A DNA stretch of 64,000 nucleotides from Purpureocillium takamizusanense (taxonomy: Eukaryota; Ascomycota; Sordariomycetes; Hypocreales; Ophiocordycipitaceae). Shown here in pieces: positions 45,340 to 57,461 of this stretch; the stretch's first letter is position 1, and every line of letters starts with the position of its first letter. Position numbers and translations under genes: made by a program. The notes under the pieces were generated by a model, which had not been told where the DNA came from, did not search any database, and worked only from the letters and a program-made list of their open reading frames with translations. The DNA lies in the NCBI RefSeq assembly GCF_022605165.1, contig NC_063069.1:2852001-2916000 (forward strand), in the 5' to 3' direction.

Positions 45340-47321
45340 GGTGAGGGGGTCGTGTCGGATAACTGAGAGACGGACTCTTTTCTGAGGGACAAGAGTTTGT
45401 AGTGAGAATGCCAACGTCCGTACACTCTGCGACGCTGAAGCTACATATACGTCGTCGACTGGACGCGCAAGATAGGGGGAGGGGGCACGACGATGACATT
45501 TCTCTTCCTGCCTCTCTGCGCAGATCTTCTTGGCCGTTCAGCTGGGGCAATGTTTACGCTGCGGTCTCGATGGGGCACATTCGACGGTATTAGACTCATC
45601 CACCTTCTCTGCTGGGCCATTGCCCCCCCTTTTCGCCGGCGGCCCGGATACACTGCGCCATGCTATACATCTACAGTGTCGCCGAAAGCCCACCTCGGAT
45701 CTTCTCCGCCAGCCTTCCATGTCTGTTCAAGAGCCTCACTGGGTGAGCGCTCGAACCCTTGGCCCCCAGGCCTGGCGCGTGACCTGGCTGGCACCGGTGG
45801 AAGAGCCGAGCGTTGGCTGTGTGCGCACATTTCTTCTCGTTTCAATTGCCGCATTTGCGACGCCGTTCATTTGACACAAGCCGTAGTACACGAGTCCGGC
45901 GGAGGGAATCCGTATCGGAGGGAAAGGATCCTCGGCATGACGCGTGTTGCGGTAGACGGTACTGTACTGTACATGCTATAAGCGACGGCGAACGACTCGG
46001 TGCCAAGACAGAGACGGCATGGTTTCCCCGCGGTCGGTCGAACCGTCCCAAAGAGTCTCTCCAGGGTGGGGGGAGGGGGCGCCCCCGTTCTGCTGCCGAG
46101 GAGCTGGCCGGCAGATATTTGCAATCTGGAGGTCCTTTTCACAAAAAGTGTGGGGGTTGGTTGGTGTTTGCTCTCAGGCAGAAAGGGGTAGGTAGACCGT
46201 CGTCCATGGCTCAGCTTCCGGTATGAGAAGGTGCCGCACGCTGGACAGGGCATCATTAAATCCAGAAAGGAACTAGAAAACAATGATGGGGACAAAAAAA
46301 GTAAGGAACATGTTTTGTGTGCAACTCGATGACGAGTTGTTGCCTTTGTGTACGAGGCCTTGGGGTTAGATGAAGGTTAGATGAAGCTGAATCGAGGATT
46401 TTGCGCGCTTGGGATTTTGCCGGGGCCAATCCCATGTCCTGTCCAGGGGCGGGCTCTCGTCCACGATAACGTCTCTCCTTGGTTGTCGTCTTTGCCGCGC
46501 GGCGTGGGGAGACATCGCGCACCGCCCGCATACATACAACAAGCCAAAGTCCAGCTCAATGGGCCTCACAGCCTCTGGCGCAGCGGCTTTTACGCAGCAG
46601 GTATTTGCCGTCGCAGATGGTCACCTGAGTAGGTAGTATCCGTCGGACAGTGATCAACGCGGCGATGCTCTGGCGGAGGGCTGTGCAGCAACGCCGTCGC
46701 CGTCGTCGCCTGCTGATGGATGACGCGCTCAGCCCAAAACTTTGGAGCGGCGAGCGCTCTCAACCATCGCATTATTGTCAAGACTTTACTTTGGTCCTGG
46801 CTCATTCATATGTACCGCGCCTCGACTGGTCATCGACGGAGGCTAGTACTATTGCACCAACTTGAAAATGTTCGCCAGAGGCTGTGCATCATGGGTAGCC
46901 CGTACAAGCCCACAATATCGGTGGGTGACAGCCGAGGTGGTGGTGGCAGTAAAGTAGCCTTCCAAGTTGGCACCTCCTCCCAAATACGGCTAGCGATGAG
47001 CTTATTGATTCTGTGGCGGTGAAGCCGCCAACAAGTAACTAATATCGTCAGAACCTCATTTGTCAAGCACTTTCCTAACTATACAACCAAGAATCCTAAA
47101 AAGCAGACAGCAGCAGCAGCAGCAACACCGCGAAACGCCTACCCGCCCGATATTAATTACATAGAAGCGCCAGGCACCCGGAATGGATTTAAACAAGGGC
47201 GCCAAATACTAACCAAAAGCCCATCGCCTCCAATTCATTCACCTTGATACTTAATCCGAGGCCGAGGCGTCCAGCCGTTCATCAGTCCCCGGGCACGAAA
47301 AGAGGTGTGAGCGATGCCCCA
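45340..47321. other. Intergenic region between M43 protease and GUT2
   Basis: About 2 kb containing the protease promoter (right of 45340) and the GUT2 3' UTR (left of 47321). A (CAG)n run lies at 47104-47123. Several short overlapping frames (for example 45493-45981) show no family features. Confidence 0.5.
47104..47123. repeat. (CAG)n microsatellite
   Basis: About six CAG units in the 3' flank of GUT2. Confidence 0.85.
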
Positions 47322-49425
47322 CTACTCTGTCGGCTTATCGTGTCGCGAGTACATGTTCCACTCGAGAGAGCTGGCAAAGTCCAGCTTGCCCTGTTCAACC
47401 TGCTTGCGTGAGGCCGACAACATCGGCTGCGGCAAGCCCATGGACTGGAGAAACTGGACGGCTACGGTCACTCGAGCGTCAGTTGCAAACCCATTCGTGC
47501 CTGATGGAGATAGACCTACTCTCTTTCCATTCCAGATCTTGGCGGCGGCCGTTCCAGTCAAGTTCCTCCGCCATAATGTCAATGACCCGCGGCAGGGCTT
47601 CCAAGGCTGCCTGAGCGTTCAGAAACGCCAGCCTGGTCCGTCGCGCAAGCACGTCGACGGCAGTCTGGGCGTACTCGTGTCGTACAGCATAACGGATCTC
47701 CCCATCCACAAACGGATATAGCTGCGAGATGCGTTCGCCGCGGGCGGGGAACCGTCGGTTCGTTAGGCTACAGAGAGCAGCCACGGACCAGGCTCGGTCA
47801 CCGTAGCTTTCCGTTAGGTGCTTGGCGACCTCTGTCTCCACGCCGAAATGCTGTATCACGGGAATGAAGAGTGTCTTGCTGAAGCCGTGGGCACCGATCA
47901 GACGGACTTTGTGTGTTTGGCATGAGCCATCCAGTATGGCCCCATCATCGACTACTTCTGTGCCACTGACGCGGGGTGCGTCGCCCACGGGGCCCGTCGT
48001 GAGGCGGAACTCGGAGATGGCTGCATCAACGCAGTCCTCGGCCATCTGGCGATACGTAGTCCACTTGCCACCAGCGCACGTTAACAAGCCCGACGAGGAT
48101 ATGTGCACAAGGTGGTTTCGAACCAGGGACTCGGTGTTTCTGGCCTTCGGATCTTTGACCAGAGGCCGAATGCCCGACCAAGCAGCCAAAACGTCTCCGC
48201 GACGAACGTTGATCTCTGGCGACAGATATTGGCTCACCTCGCGAAGAATCCACTGAATAGACTCCTCGTCTGGCAGGGGGTTGGAGGAAATCGGCGATGG
48301 CGAATCCGTCGTGCCAGCAATGGTGTTGCCCTGCCAGGGGAGGAAGAATATCACCCGCCCGTCCGATGTCGACGGGTCAATGAGTCCCATCTTGCCAGGG
48401 CTATAGTATCCGGGCAAAATGACATGAACGCCGCTGGAGGGAGCAACAATCTCCTTGCACGTCTGGTCGTCCATCTTCCGAATCGAGTCGGTAAATGGGC
48501 CAGTGCAGTTGACGATGCATTTTGCCCGGACCACGATGTCGGCAGCAGCGTTCCCGTCTTTCACGGCGATAAGATCCTTGACCTTGGCGCCACACAGGCG
48601 GCCTGTGTCGTCCTTGAGTAGCCCGGTGACTTCGGCATGATTGGCGACCGTGGCGCCGTAGAGCGCAGCCGTCATGGCTATCGAAACGTTCATACGGGAA
48701 TCGTTATGCGCGCCATCGTAGTATACCAGAGCTCCGACGAGGTTGGTCTGCTTGAGCATTGGGAAGGCCTCGAGAGCCTTGCTCCGAGTCAGAAAATAGG
48801 AGCTCTCGATGCCCTCGCTGCCAGCAAGAATGTCGTAGAACTTGGTACCTGCCCAGTAGTAGGGCGCCTTCCACCAGCGGTCAAGAGGAAGCATAATAGG
48901 CAGCCACATACTTAAATGCGGTGCCGTCTGTAGAAAGTACTTGCGCTCCTTGAGGGCCTCGCGCACCAGCTGGTACTGGTTATAGTCGAGGTTCCAGACG
49001 GCCTTCTCCAAGTAGCGGACGCCGCCGTGGACGAGCTTGGTGCTCTTGCTGCTCGTGCCGCTGCTGAAGTCGTCGCGCTCAACAACGGCAACGCGCAGGC
49101 CGCGCGTGGCCGCATCGAGGGCGACGCCGGCTCCAGTAGCCCCGCCGCCGATGACGAGCATATCATACTCGGCGCCGGCATCCGGGTCGGCACTCTTGCC
49201 AAGGTCGGCGAGCTGCTCGAGGCGCGACTTCACACGGGGGAACCTGGGCATGGTGAAGGATCCATCCGGGCCGTACGTGGGCGGCGGGACGGCAGCGGAG
49301 GAGGAGCCCGGGATGTTGCGAGGTCGATAAGAGTAGAAGAGGGCACCTCCGGCGACGACGACGGCCGCACCTGGAAATAGCAGCCGCCGCAGCAGCAGGC
49401 GGGATGGAGAAGCCGACGACGCCAT
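47322..49425 (-). CDS. GUT2: Glycerol-3-phosphate dehydrogenase, FAD-dependent, mitochondrial
   Basis: Oxidises glycerol-3-phosphate to dihydroxyacetone phosphate at the outer face of the inner mitochondrial membrane and passes electrons to ubiquinone; used in glycerol catabolism and the G3P shuttle. Model: complement(join(47322..47470, 47520..49425)), 684 aa. The N-terminus has Arg/Ser residues and one hydrophobic segment (PGAAVVVAGGALFY), fitting a membrane-anchored presequence. FAD motif VIGGGATGAGVALDAATRG near residue 90, then SSKSTKLVHGGVRYLE; later IVNCTGPF and CAGGKWTTYR. The 49-nt terminal intron (GTAGGT donor, ACTGAC branch, CGAG acceptor) restores EWKEMTVAVQFLQSMGL and the family-typical end SSLEWNMYSRHDKPTE; the unspliced frame would end early. 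The frame extends upstream only from a GTG, so ATG 49425 is used. Confidence 0.96.
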
Positions 49426-50285
49426 GGCTGGCAGCACCCACCGTTCACCTGAACTTGGTCACGAGCTCAATCAGGACGACGGTGAAGATGGAGGCTTCTG
49501 CTGGTCACCTCGCAGCAACATCAACGAGCAGCAGGCGGTGGATTGAGGCCGCGGCAGCCTCGGGCGGACGAGAAGGGGGGGCTTCAGACGCGCAGTGGTG
49601 ACGGCGGAGACTTCCCCTGTCGAAGCCGCAGCGTCATTGCACTTGTTCCTTCGTCGTTTTCGAAGCCCTGGCCGGATGCTGATCTGCATCCACGACAGGA
49701 TACGTCGGCGAGATTTGTAGTTGCGCGCGTTCCTTGCGACGTTGGGACTTCACCAGTATTTGGGGCCCGCAACATGCAAGGTTCAAGTGAAGCCGTATGA
49801 GAACGTCATGGCATGTCGATTGATGAGGTACCTCATTACCCTAGTACTTTAGGTACCTGCACGCAGCAGGAACCTTCTACTGTGGAGGGGCCTCCACAGA
49901 TAAGGTACTTCATAAGTGGTCCACCGATGAAGTAAGTACGAAGTACCTGATGCGCATTTCTTCGCGAGCAGGTACTTCGTGCTCGGCATGCCCCAGATCC
50001 CCGCGTTTGCCTTAATGTACCAAGGTACTCAAGTACTAATTTCATACCTCTACTACAGTAAACGTTTGCACCTGTTGTGCCAACTTGGGAGTTTAGTACC
50101 TAGGTAGTGACGTTACTAGGTAGGTCGTAATGAGGTGCTTGGTGCAAAGTACAAAAGTAACTCGGTTGGTTGCCAAACCCGTCAACCTCTCAACCTCATC
50201 CATCGCTCCGGCACTCGCCTGTCCTTATAGATGCTAGGTACTCTCACATGGCAGGCAGGCTGACAATCGTCGCCATCCCGCCGCC
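49426..50285. promoter_or_regulatory. GUT2 upstream region with TACC/TACGAAGTA-rich block
   Basis: About 860 bp with the GUT2 promoter on its left and the PPM2 3' flank on its right. Between 49827 and 50160 it is dense in GGTACC, TACCTA and related units, including a TACGAAGTA at 49937-49945. No gene seen. Confidence 0.55.
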
Positions 50286-53200
50286 TCAGACACCCTCAGC
50301 GGCCTGTCGCAGTTCCTCGGCAACGCGCGCCATGTAGAAGCGCCGCGTTTCGAGCGGCAGCTGCTGGAAGCTCCTGGCCACCCGCGCCACGTCCAGTCTT
50401 GCTTTCTCGTACGCCGCCAGATCCCGGTTCCCGTACACGTCCCTGCCGGCGGCGTATCCACTCTCGAGGTCTCGGAAGAACGTGTTGACCGCTACGCTCA
50501 TGTTGGATAGGGGCGTCGCCGTGTGGAGCCACAGCGGCGGTATGAACAGGATGTCTCCAGGCCCAAGGCGCGCTTCGCATGGATGCGTTCCTGCCAGGTC
50601 AAATACCTCCGTCGCTGGCGACTCTGCGTCGAGGGCGGCGAAGATGTCGACGCTTGAGCTGGATGCCCCTGGCGGAAACGAGAGGCGCGTCACATCGCTT
50701 GGTGGGAAGAGAACCATGCGCCTTTCCCCCACTACCTGCGTGTATACGTTCGCCATGACCTGCACTTCCATCAGCGTTTCCGGTTCATCACCGTTTCTAG
50801 CACCGCATCCCCCTGGGTGGTGCCTACGTCGTAGTGGAGCCACATGGTGACCATGCCCGACATACGAAGGACTGAGCTGAAGAGATTCTTGCCGATGTGA
50901 GCCAACTCTGGTGGCAAACAAAAGTCTATTGCCAGGCGCGGAAAGTCGTTCTCAAGGATCGCTGGCGCCGCTGATGGCTTGTCGCGTGACAGCGACCGCA
51001 GATACATCCGAGCCCCTGCCTGCATCTTGCTCACTATCTTCCCAAAGGAGTCACGGACATAGTCAAAGTTCTTTGAGTTGAAGTCCATCTTCTGCAAGTC
51101 TCTGTGGCATTCGTGCACAACGACCTGCCCTCTCGATCAGCCTCGCTTCCCCTGGCGCTCAGAAACAACTACTCACCTCGGTATCGTCGCCGACTTGCTC
51201 CACCATGTACCGCGGCGTCCATTTTTCCACACATGTCCCCACGGTTAGACCCTCAAGAATGACCGGTTTCGCATCAGAAAGTATGTCGTCAAATGTGATA
51301 GCTCCAGTTCCCAGCCTTATTCGCGGTACTTGGGTAATGGTCAGCTCTTCCCCATGCGCGTCGGCCGGGCTCGTGGCCCCCGCAGTGCTCACGATCCTTC
51401 GGGTCTCGGTATGCTGGACCGCGGGATTCCCACGTGTCCTAGGTTTCTCGCCGCTCAGAGCCCCTAGTATGTCGATACTGTAAACACCAGCGTCCCAAAA
51501 TGTTCCCATTGAGAAGCACGTTGCCCCCCCACCGACGAGAAGGACCCGGGTGGAAGTTGTCACGGCGCCACACCCAATCATGAACGGCCACGCCATAGAC
51601 TCGTTTTTGGCTCCATGAACCTTTGCAATGCGTTTCCCGTCAATGTCTCTACTAATGAGGACGAGATCCCGACCCAGGAATGACGCCTCGTGTCCCAAAC
51701 CGCCACAGAGCAGCCAGTCTGGACCCAGGTCGACGCATTTTGCGCCAAACAGAGCCAATGCTCCTCCAAGCTGTTGAGAATCAGACAGAACCTTGAATTC
51801 AATGGTCGGCTGAGCTTCTGTCAGCGAATCAAGCAAAGGCTCGATTTGAGAAGTTGCGTGTCAGGGCGCAAGGACGTACCCGTTCCTCCAGGACGCTGAG
51901 ACGCCACGAGTACTCTTTCGTGCAGATGCAGCCATCTTCGCGAATGCCTCCAGCAACCACACCGCTAAACACTCCCTCCTTCGTTTCAACAGAAGCATCA
52001 CCATAGACCACGGCCCCAAACGCCGCACAGCGATCTGCACCTTGAACATGGCACCGAAGCCAGCCTCTTTCGAGACAGAAGACGTAGCACTCGCTGGAGA
52101 GCGTCGACGCGCCAGTCTTGCCACCCAAGACTAATGCGAGAGACGTTCCCTTCAATCTGATTGCCGAGTGCCTATACAAGGGGGCAGGGAGTCGCCAGGT
52201 CATCTGCCAGGAGGGTTTCGCGCCTTTCTGGTACAGCCAGCAATCCGACAGCGCGTTTCCTGGGGACGTTCTGCCACCAGCCAGCAGAATCCCGAAGTCG
52301 CCCAAGTCCGTCATAGTGAAGCACATCCTGGAAGGGGGTCCCCTGAGTGGCAAACGCGGCGGTTCGCTATGCCCACTGAGCGAGTAAATGTCCCAGCTAT
52401 CGGACCGGCCGCTACTTCCCAAGCCGCCCATGTGAAGCAAAGACTTTCGGCCACGGCTGTCCGAGACCAAAAAGGCCTCCCCATAGCGACGTCTGGGAGC
52501 CGAGTTGCTGTGTGTTGTCACGGCCACGTCGAGACGCTCGAAGTTTGGTGTCCGCGATGGTGCAGCGCCCCCAGTAGCAAGACTTCCACCACGATCCACC
52601 ACGACGACCCCAGGGGCGACTGCGTGAACAATGAAATAGTGTCGCGAGAACAAAATGAACTCCTCCCATTCATCAAATGGCTCCACCTGGTCAAGTGCAG
52701 ACCTCTCTTCGCCATTCACGAAGTAATCGTCGGACCAAACTTGCCAAAGATCCCATATGGCAACATCCGCCCAACCTCGGTCAAGAAAGCGATTCCGCTG
52801 GCTGTCGAGGGTCGGATACTGTCGAACCGATCTCGGTGGGGTTTTGAGCTTGTCAAAGTGGATCAGCATTGTCTTAGCAAATGGATGATCCGGACCATGT
52901 GGGAGAATCTGTTCCAGAAGGCAGAATTCGGCTACACCCGTCAGTGTGACGTTTCACCGCATTTGCGCTCTCTCAGGCATCATCTGGGATGGGCTCACCT
53001 TTCCCAACGATGCTTGCCCACTGGAGAAGCAAGTCGGCCGACGTGGTGTCCATGTAGGTAATGGACACTTCAGCCACGAACAAGACCTCACAGTCATCGA
53101 GAGACAGAAATGATTCTAGCGTCGTACGAAGTTTCTGGAGCTGTCGAAGGTCGCATCCTATCTGGCAGTACCGTTCGCTGCGTAAAAGAATATCGGACTC

Positions 53201-53843
53201 GCCGATGATGTATTCTTGGCCGAGCAGCTCTTTCAATTCAGGCGTCTCCAGTACAACAGCGCGCTTCTTGTACATGAGATCCGGATAGTCGATGTCGATG
53301 AAGAGCACCCGATCGCATGCTGAGCCATGACGGGCATGACACTGCCAAGGCAATACATCACTGAACGAGTATGCCACGTTAGAGAGCCGGTACCGGTACA
53401 AATCACGAATATCTCTTTCCCCGGGGAAAAAAAACGACAAGCAAAAAAGGATGAGCTGTTGCGACTCGAGGCTTGCACGCACCTTCCACAGCCGAGATTG
53501 ATGACGAGCTTCTTGCGCTCAGACGGGCGTGTGAGGAATTGGCGGACCACAACATCGATGGCACGCAGTCTCAACCAGTAGCCGCGGTTAATGAGAGGCG
53601 CTCTCCTCTGGAACTTCTTCACGAAGTAGCGGAAGAAGTGCGTCTCATCAGGGTAGTACAGGCGCTCGACGCTTCTTTTGGAGACGATGCTGCTGCTATT
53701 TGTCTTGAACAAAGGAGTGTGGCCCGTCAGCGCATATGCTCGGCCATGACTGCGGGGGGGTTTATCTTTTTACAAGTACTTACCCCCATGATCATGTCGT
53801 CGAGTGCCTGTGACCTACTCGGGCTTGGTGTTGCCGGCGACAT
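50286..53843 (-). CDS. PPM2: tRNA wybutosine-synthesising protein 4 (methyltransferase-kelch-JmjC)
   Basis: TYW4/Ppm2 performs the final methylation and methoxycarbonylation that yield wybutosine at position 37 of tRNA-Phe. Model, seven exons: complement(join(50286..50759, 50828..51124, 51177..51809, 51880..52931, 52999..53360, 53483..53703, 53784..53843)), 1032 aa, normal for the family. Landmarks: LDDMIMGTNSSSIVSKRSVE at the first junction, YFVKKFQRRAPLINRGYWLR, the SAM motif VINLGCGSD at the second junction, and FIDIDYPDLMYKKRA. A WD/kelch-like propeller follows (MGGLGSSGRSDSWDIY, LAGGRTSPGNALSDCW, LGGKTGASTLSSECYVF). The JmjC-like C-terminus has MWLHYDVMANVYTQVVGERR and GDILFIPPLWLHTA. 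Introns are 52-122 nt. ATG 53843 is preferred over 53945 because the MSPATPSP start fits homologue length. The fifth exon could also use a nearby AG eight bases upstream, but only 51809 keeps frame. Confidence 0.94.
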
Positions 53844-55150
53844 CCTGACAGCTTCCCTCGGGGTCGGGGGATGGAAAGGCGACCTGGGTGTTGAATCAAT
53901 GTTGCGTCCTGGAAGTCTAAGACCTAAGGCGGACGTGCTTGTCATCGATCAGTTCTTCGCGATCTTTTTTTTTTCTGGGAGGACAGCACGGCTCCCTTGC
54001 CTTCGGATGTCGTACGGCTCCATAAGAGGAGAGTGCTCCATTTTGCCCTTTGGCGCCGTCTGGGTCATCACAGAGTACCTAGTACTACTAGGTACCCACT
54101 ATCTACTAAAATGGGTACTAATACGTTTGCGTGATGAGAGTAGGTACAGGTACTTCGCACAGACTTCTACCCCGCTACACGTCAGCCGACAGGTGTTACT
54201 ATTCGAGACACAGCACCCAGAACCATGAGAGTAGATGGCAATCAAAAACATCAGGCAGAGTGCAAGCTCGGTCGTGTCCCTGATGAGTCCTACCTACAGT
54301 AAGGTATTACTTTGTACTACTTCGGTTTGTGTCACACTGTGTGAAATCGCAAGTCTAGGACGCTGATTACCTAAGGCAACGAATGTACCTGGGAGAAGAG
54401 TTGACGAGGCACTTGGCTGCAAACCTTGTAGGCGCCCCACAGTCAGCGACAAGGTGTGGTACCTACCAAATGGCCCGCCGCTGGCTAGGCGCGCACCTCA
54501 TCCAGCCTCAGTTGGGAGGCACCTTCCCCTGCCCTTGGGTTAGTACATTACATGTGCCCTTGTACAGTACGAGAGACCTCGACTCCGCCGCTAGCTCCCC
54601 TTCCCCCAATAAACCCCCCCCGTCTGCAGGCCGTGACGAACCCGCCTCCACATGAGCTTCGCAAGGTTGATTGATGCCGAGTTACTTAATACCTGACCTT
54701 GTCATCAACCTCCTCGTCCAGCCCCAGGCAGGACATCTCCAGTCTCTCCCTTCGACCATATCGACCTGGCCCCCGATTTACGACCATTTGAAGCTCCTCC
54801 TCCTTCGAACATTGCTCAGCCGTCAAGCGCCTTGTATTTTGCTTCTTTGCTTGTCGTCGTCCGACTGAGCAAGCCGCCTCCGTTTGTGCGTCGCACTCGC
54901 GCTGGTCCCGACCTCACGGACAAACCCTCACATACGCCCAGCACCCAAGCGGTGGGCGCCTCAACCACACACGCAAATACTCGCGTGGCTGTCACATTTC
55001 TCTGCTCTGCATTGCGAGAACGGCAGACCGTATCCACCATCGTCCTCTGCGCAGTTGTCGAGCACCGCAATTCAGCCCTCACTCCGGGAGCTCGAACCCA
55101 ACGACAGTGTGTCCTCCAGCTACTGCGCGCTGGAGGGCGCCTGGTCCAAG
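53844..55150. promoter_or_regulatory. Divergent intergenic region PPM2/ATG18
   Basis: About 1.3 kb with both promoters. A TAC/GGTACC-rich block lies at 54070-54160 and another patch at 54290-54400. From 54650 the sequence is pyrimidine-rich, as expected of the ATG18 leader. No other gene seen. Confidence 0.55.
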
Positions 55151-56707
55151 ATGGCCAGCCCTACACTGAACTTCATTACTTTCAATCAGGACCACAGCTG
55201 TCTTGCCGTCGGTAGGCGCCCAGTTACCAACTCTTATAGCTCAGGCATCTTGCTGACCCCCCATCTCCCACAGGCACGTCCAAGGGCTTTCGTATCTACC
55301 ACACAGATCCCTTCTCAAGGATATTCACTAGCGATGACGGCAACATCGCCATCATAGAGATGCTCTTCTCCACCTCTCTGGTCGCCCTGATCCTGTCCCC
55401 CCGCCACTTGATCATACAAAACACAAAGGTACGTCACGCCAGCACCCCTGCCCGGTCTCGCGCCAGCCTAATCCTTGCTTCGTATAGAGAGCCTCCGTTA
55501 TCTGCGAACTCACATTCCCTTCTGCCGTGCTCGCCGTTCGACTGAATCGCAAGCGCCTCGCTGTCGTCCTCGAAGAAGAGATATACCTATACGACATCAG
55601 CAACATGAGCTTGCTCTACACCATCCCCACCTCTCCGAACCCCTCAGCGATATGCGCCCTCTCGCCGTCCTCAGAGAATTGCTTCATCGCATATCCACTT
55701 CCAAAGCCCCGGGAGGACTCAGACAATAGGCGTCCATCACACGCCCCCCCGCAGTCGACCTACGTGGCCCCCACCTCCGGAGAAGTGCTGGTCTTCGACA
55801 CATTGACACTCAAGGCAGTCAACGTCATTGAGGCTCATCGATCTCCCCTGTGCTGCATATGCCTTAACAGTGACGGCACCCTGCTTGCGACGGCCAGCGA
55901 GACAGGTACAATCATCCGGGTGTTTTCTGTCCCGCGCGGTCAGAAGCTATACCAGTTTAGGCGCGGAACGTATCCATCAACTATCTACAGCATGTCCTTT
56001 AACCTCAGCTCTACTCTCCTTTGTGTCTCCTCCACATCAGATACGGTGCACATATTCCGGCTAGGGGCCCCTCCCGGCAATACAACACCCGCAGGGGCAC
56101 CTATTGAACCGCCAGGCTCACCGAGGCAAGACCGCTGGTCACGTGCCCGAAGTTATGAAGATGCCGACTCGCCTGGCAATAGCGCTGCCGAGTCGCCACG
56201 GAGTGACGCTGCCGAGCTCACGGCGGCCAACACTCCCACCGGTGCCAACAAGCAGGGCCATCGTAGACAGAGTGGATCTTTCAGCAACATGCTTCGACGG
56301 TCGTCGCAAATCATGGGACGCGGTGTAGCCGGGGTGGTCGGGTCCTATCTCCCATCGTCAGTCACTGAGATGTGGGAACCGCTGAGGGACTTTGCCTATA
56401 TCAAAATCCCCAAATCGGCCGCATCCGGAGCCCAACTCCGTAGCGCGGGAACCACCCCGGCAGGGCCCCTTCGCAGCGTCGTGGCTATGAGCAGCAGCAG
56501 CCCTCAGGTGATGGTAGTTACAAGCGACGGCGGGTTCTATGTCTATAACATTGACATGGAGAACGGCGGAGAAGGCTACTTAGTTAAGCAATTCTCGTAA
56601 GTCAATGCCTCTCGCTTGCCCGACGATTTCCAATCTAGAAGCTAACTTCTACCTATAGGGTTTTGGAAGGGGACGATAAGAACGATATCTCAACATACGG
56701 AGGATAG
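55151..56707 (+). CDS. ATG18: Autophagy-related protein 18 (PROPPIN)
   Basis: Seven-bladed beta-propeller that binds PI3P and PI(3,5)P2; acts in autophagosome formation and in vacuole/endosome homeostasis. Model: join(55151..55211, 55274..55428, 55488..56596, 56659..56707), 457 aa. All three introns (62, 59 and 62 nt) have GTAGGC, GTACGT and GTAAGT donors with CAG/TAG acceptors and keep frame. The first junction gives [13 protein letters not shown] and the second [19 protein letters not shown]. The lipid-binding FRRG motif is at about residues 229-232, followed by [19 protein letters not shown]. An Arg/Ser/Pro-rich loop (about 260-330) is the flexible 6CD-type loop of PROPPINs. The last exon encodes only about 16 residues ([15 protein letters not shown] and stop). 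Confidence 0.95.
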
Positions 56708-57461
56708 GTAGACAGGACACCGTAGTGATCTGTACTAGACGGCACGCAAGCCTGAGTCGAGGCTCGCCAAGCGACTAAAGATGTGTTTTGGATGGATGTG
56801 ACGAGTACCTGTGCCTATAATCGAAATTGCAGGGTGCTAAATCCGCACGTCGCAAAGCAACAAACGCTACGTTCCTTTCCTACATCGTCACGTTCTCTTT
56901 GAATCCAGGCTTTGCCAGTGTCTTGTATTCCCTCCAGCCATGACTTGGATGCGGCAGGCGCATCAGCACGCTGAGGACGAGAGAGATGATAGCTTGCATA
57001 GAGCGGCACCGGCGGTCTCAATCGGACAAGAACCCGTGTTAGGTATCCAAGTTGCGATCTAGCCTGCATCGGATGTACGCGTCGTTATGCTCACAAGACT
57101 CAAATGCCTCATGGCCAGCTCAAAGCAGGCCCTAACAGCCTTATCCAATCAAGTTACCCTGCGTCGCCCGCATAACGCCATCAACGACCTGCCACCTTTA
57201 CTCGAAGAACCCTAAACACAATCATGAAGGCATATTCCGTATCTCATAGGGTTTGTCTTCCGGCCCTTCCACGAAGTCCGGCAGTGACTACACCGACCCA
57301 CGGGTGAGTGGTATAATATAGCGGCAGGCGCGATTTCGTGAATTCGTATCTCTGTTTCCGGACGGTTGCATGTAGTAGAAATTCGATGCAAGAACAAGAC
57401 GCCCAACGTTATCCAACCGCGAAAAGGAGTATTAAGCAAAGCAGGACACAACCCCTATCAA
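56708..57461. other. Convergent intergenic region ATG18/PPS1
   Basis: About 750 bp of shared 3' flank. I see no gene, repeat or structural RNA in it. Confidence 0.5.

Noticed and set aside
45493..45981. 162-codon frame between the M43 protease and GUT2
   Set aside because: No motif, and several competing frames; a hydrophobic start alone is not enough to call a secreted protein.
53785..53945. Longer PPM2 start at ATG 53945
   Set aside because: It adds 34 residues not expected for the family; ATG 53843 gives the usual short N-terminus. It cannot be fully excluded.
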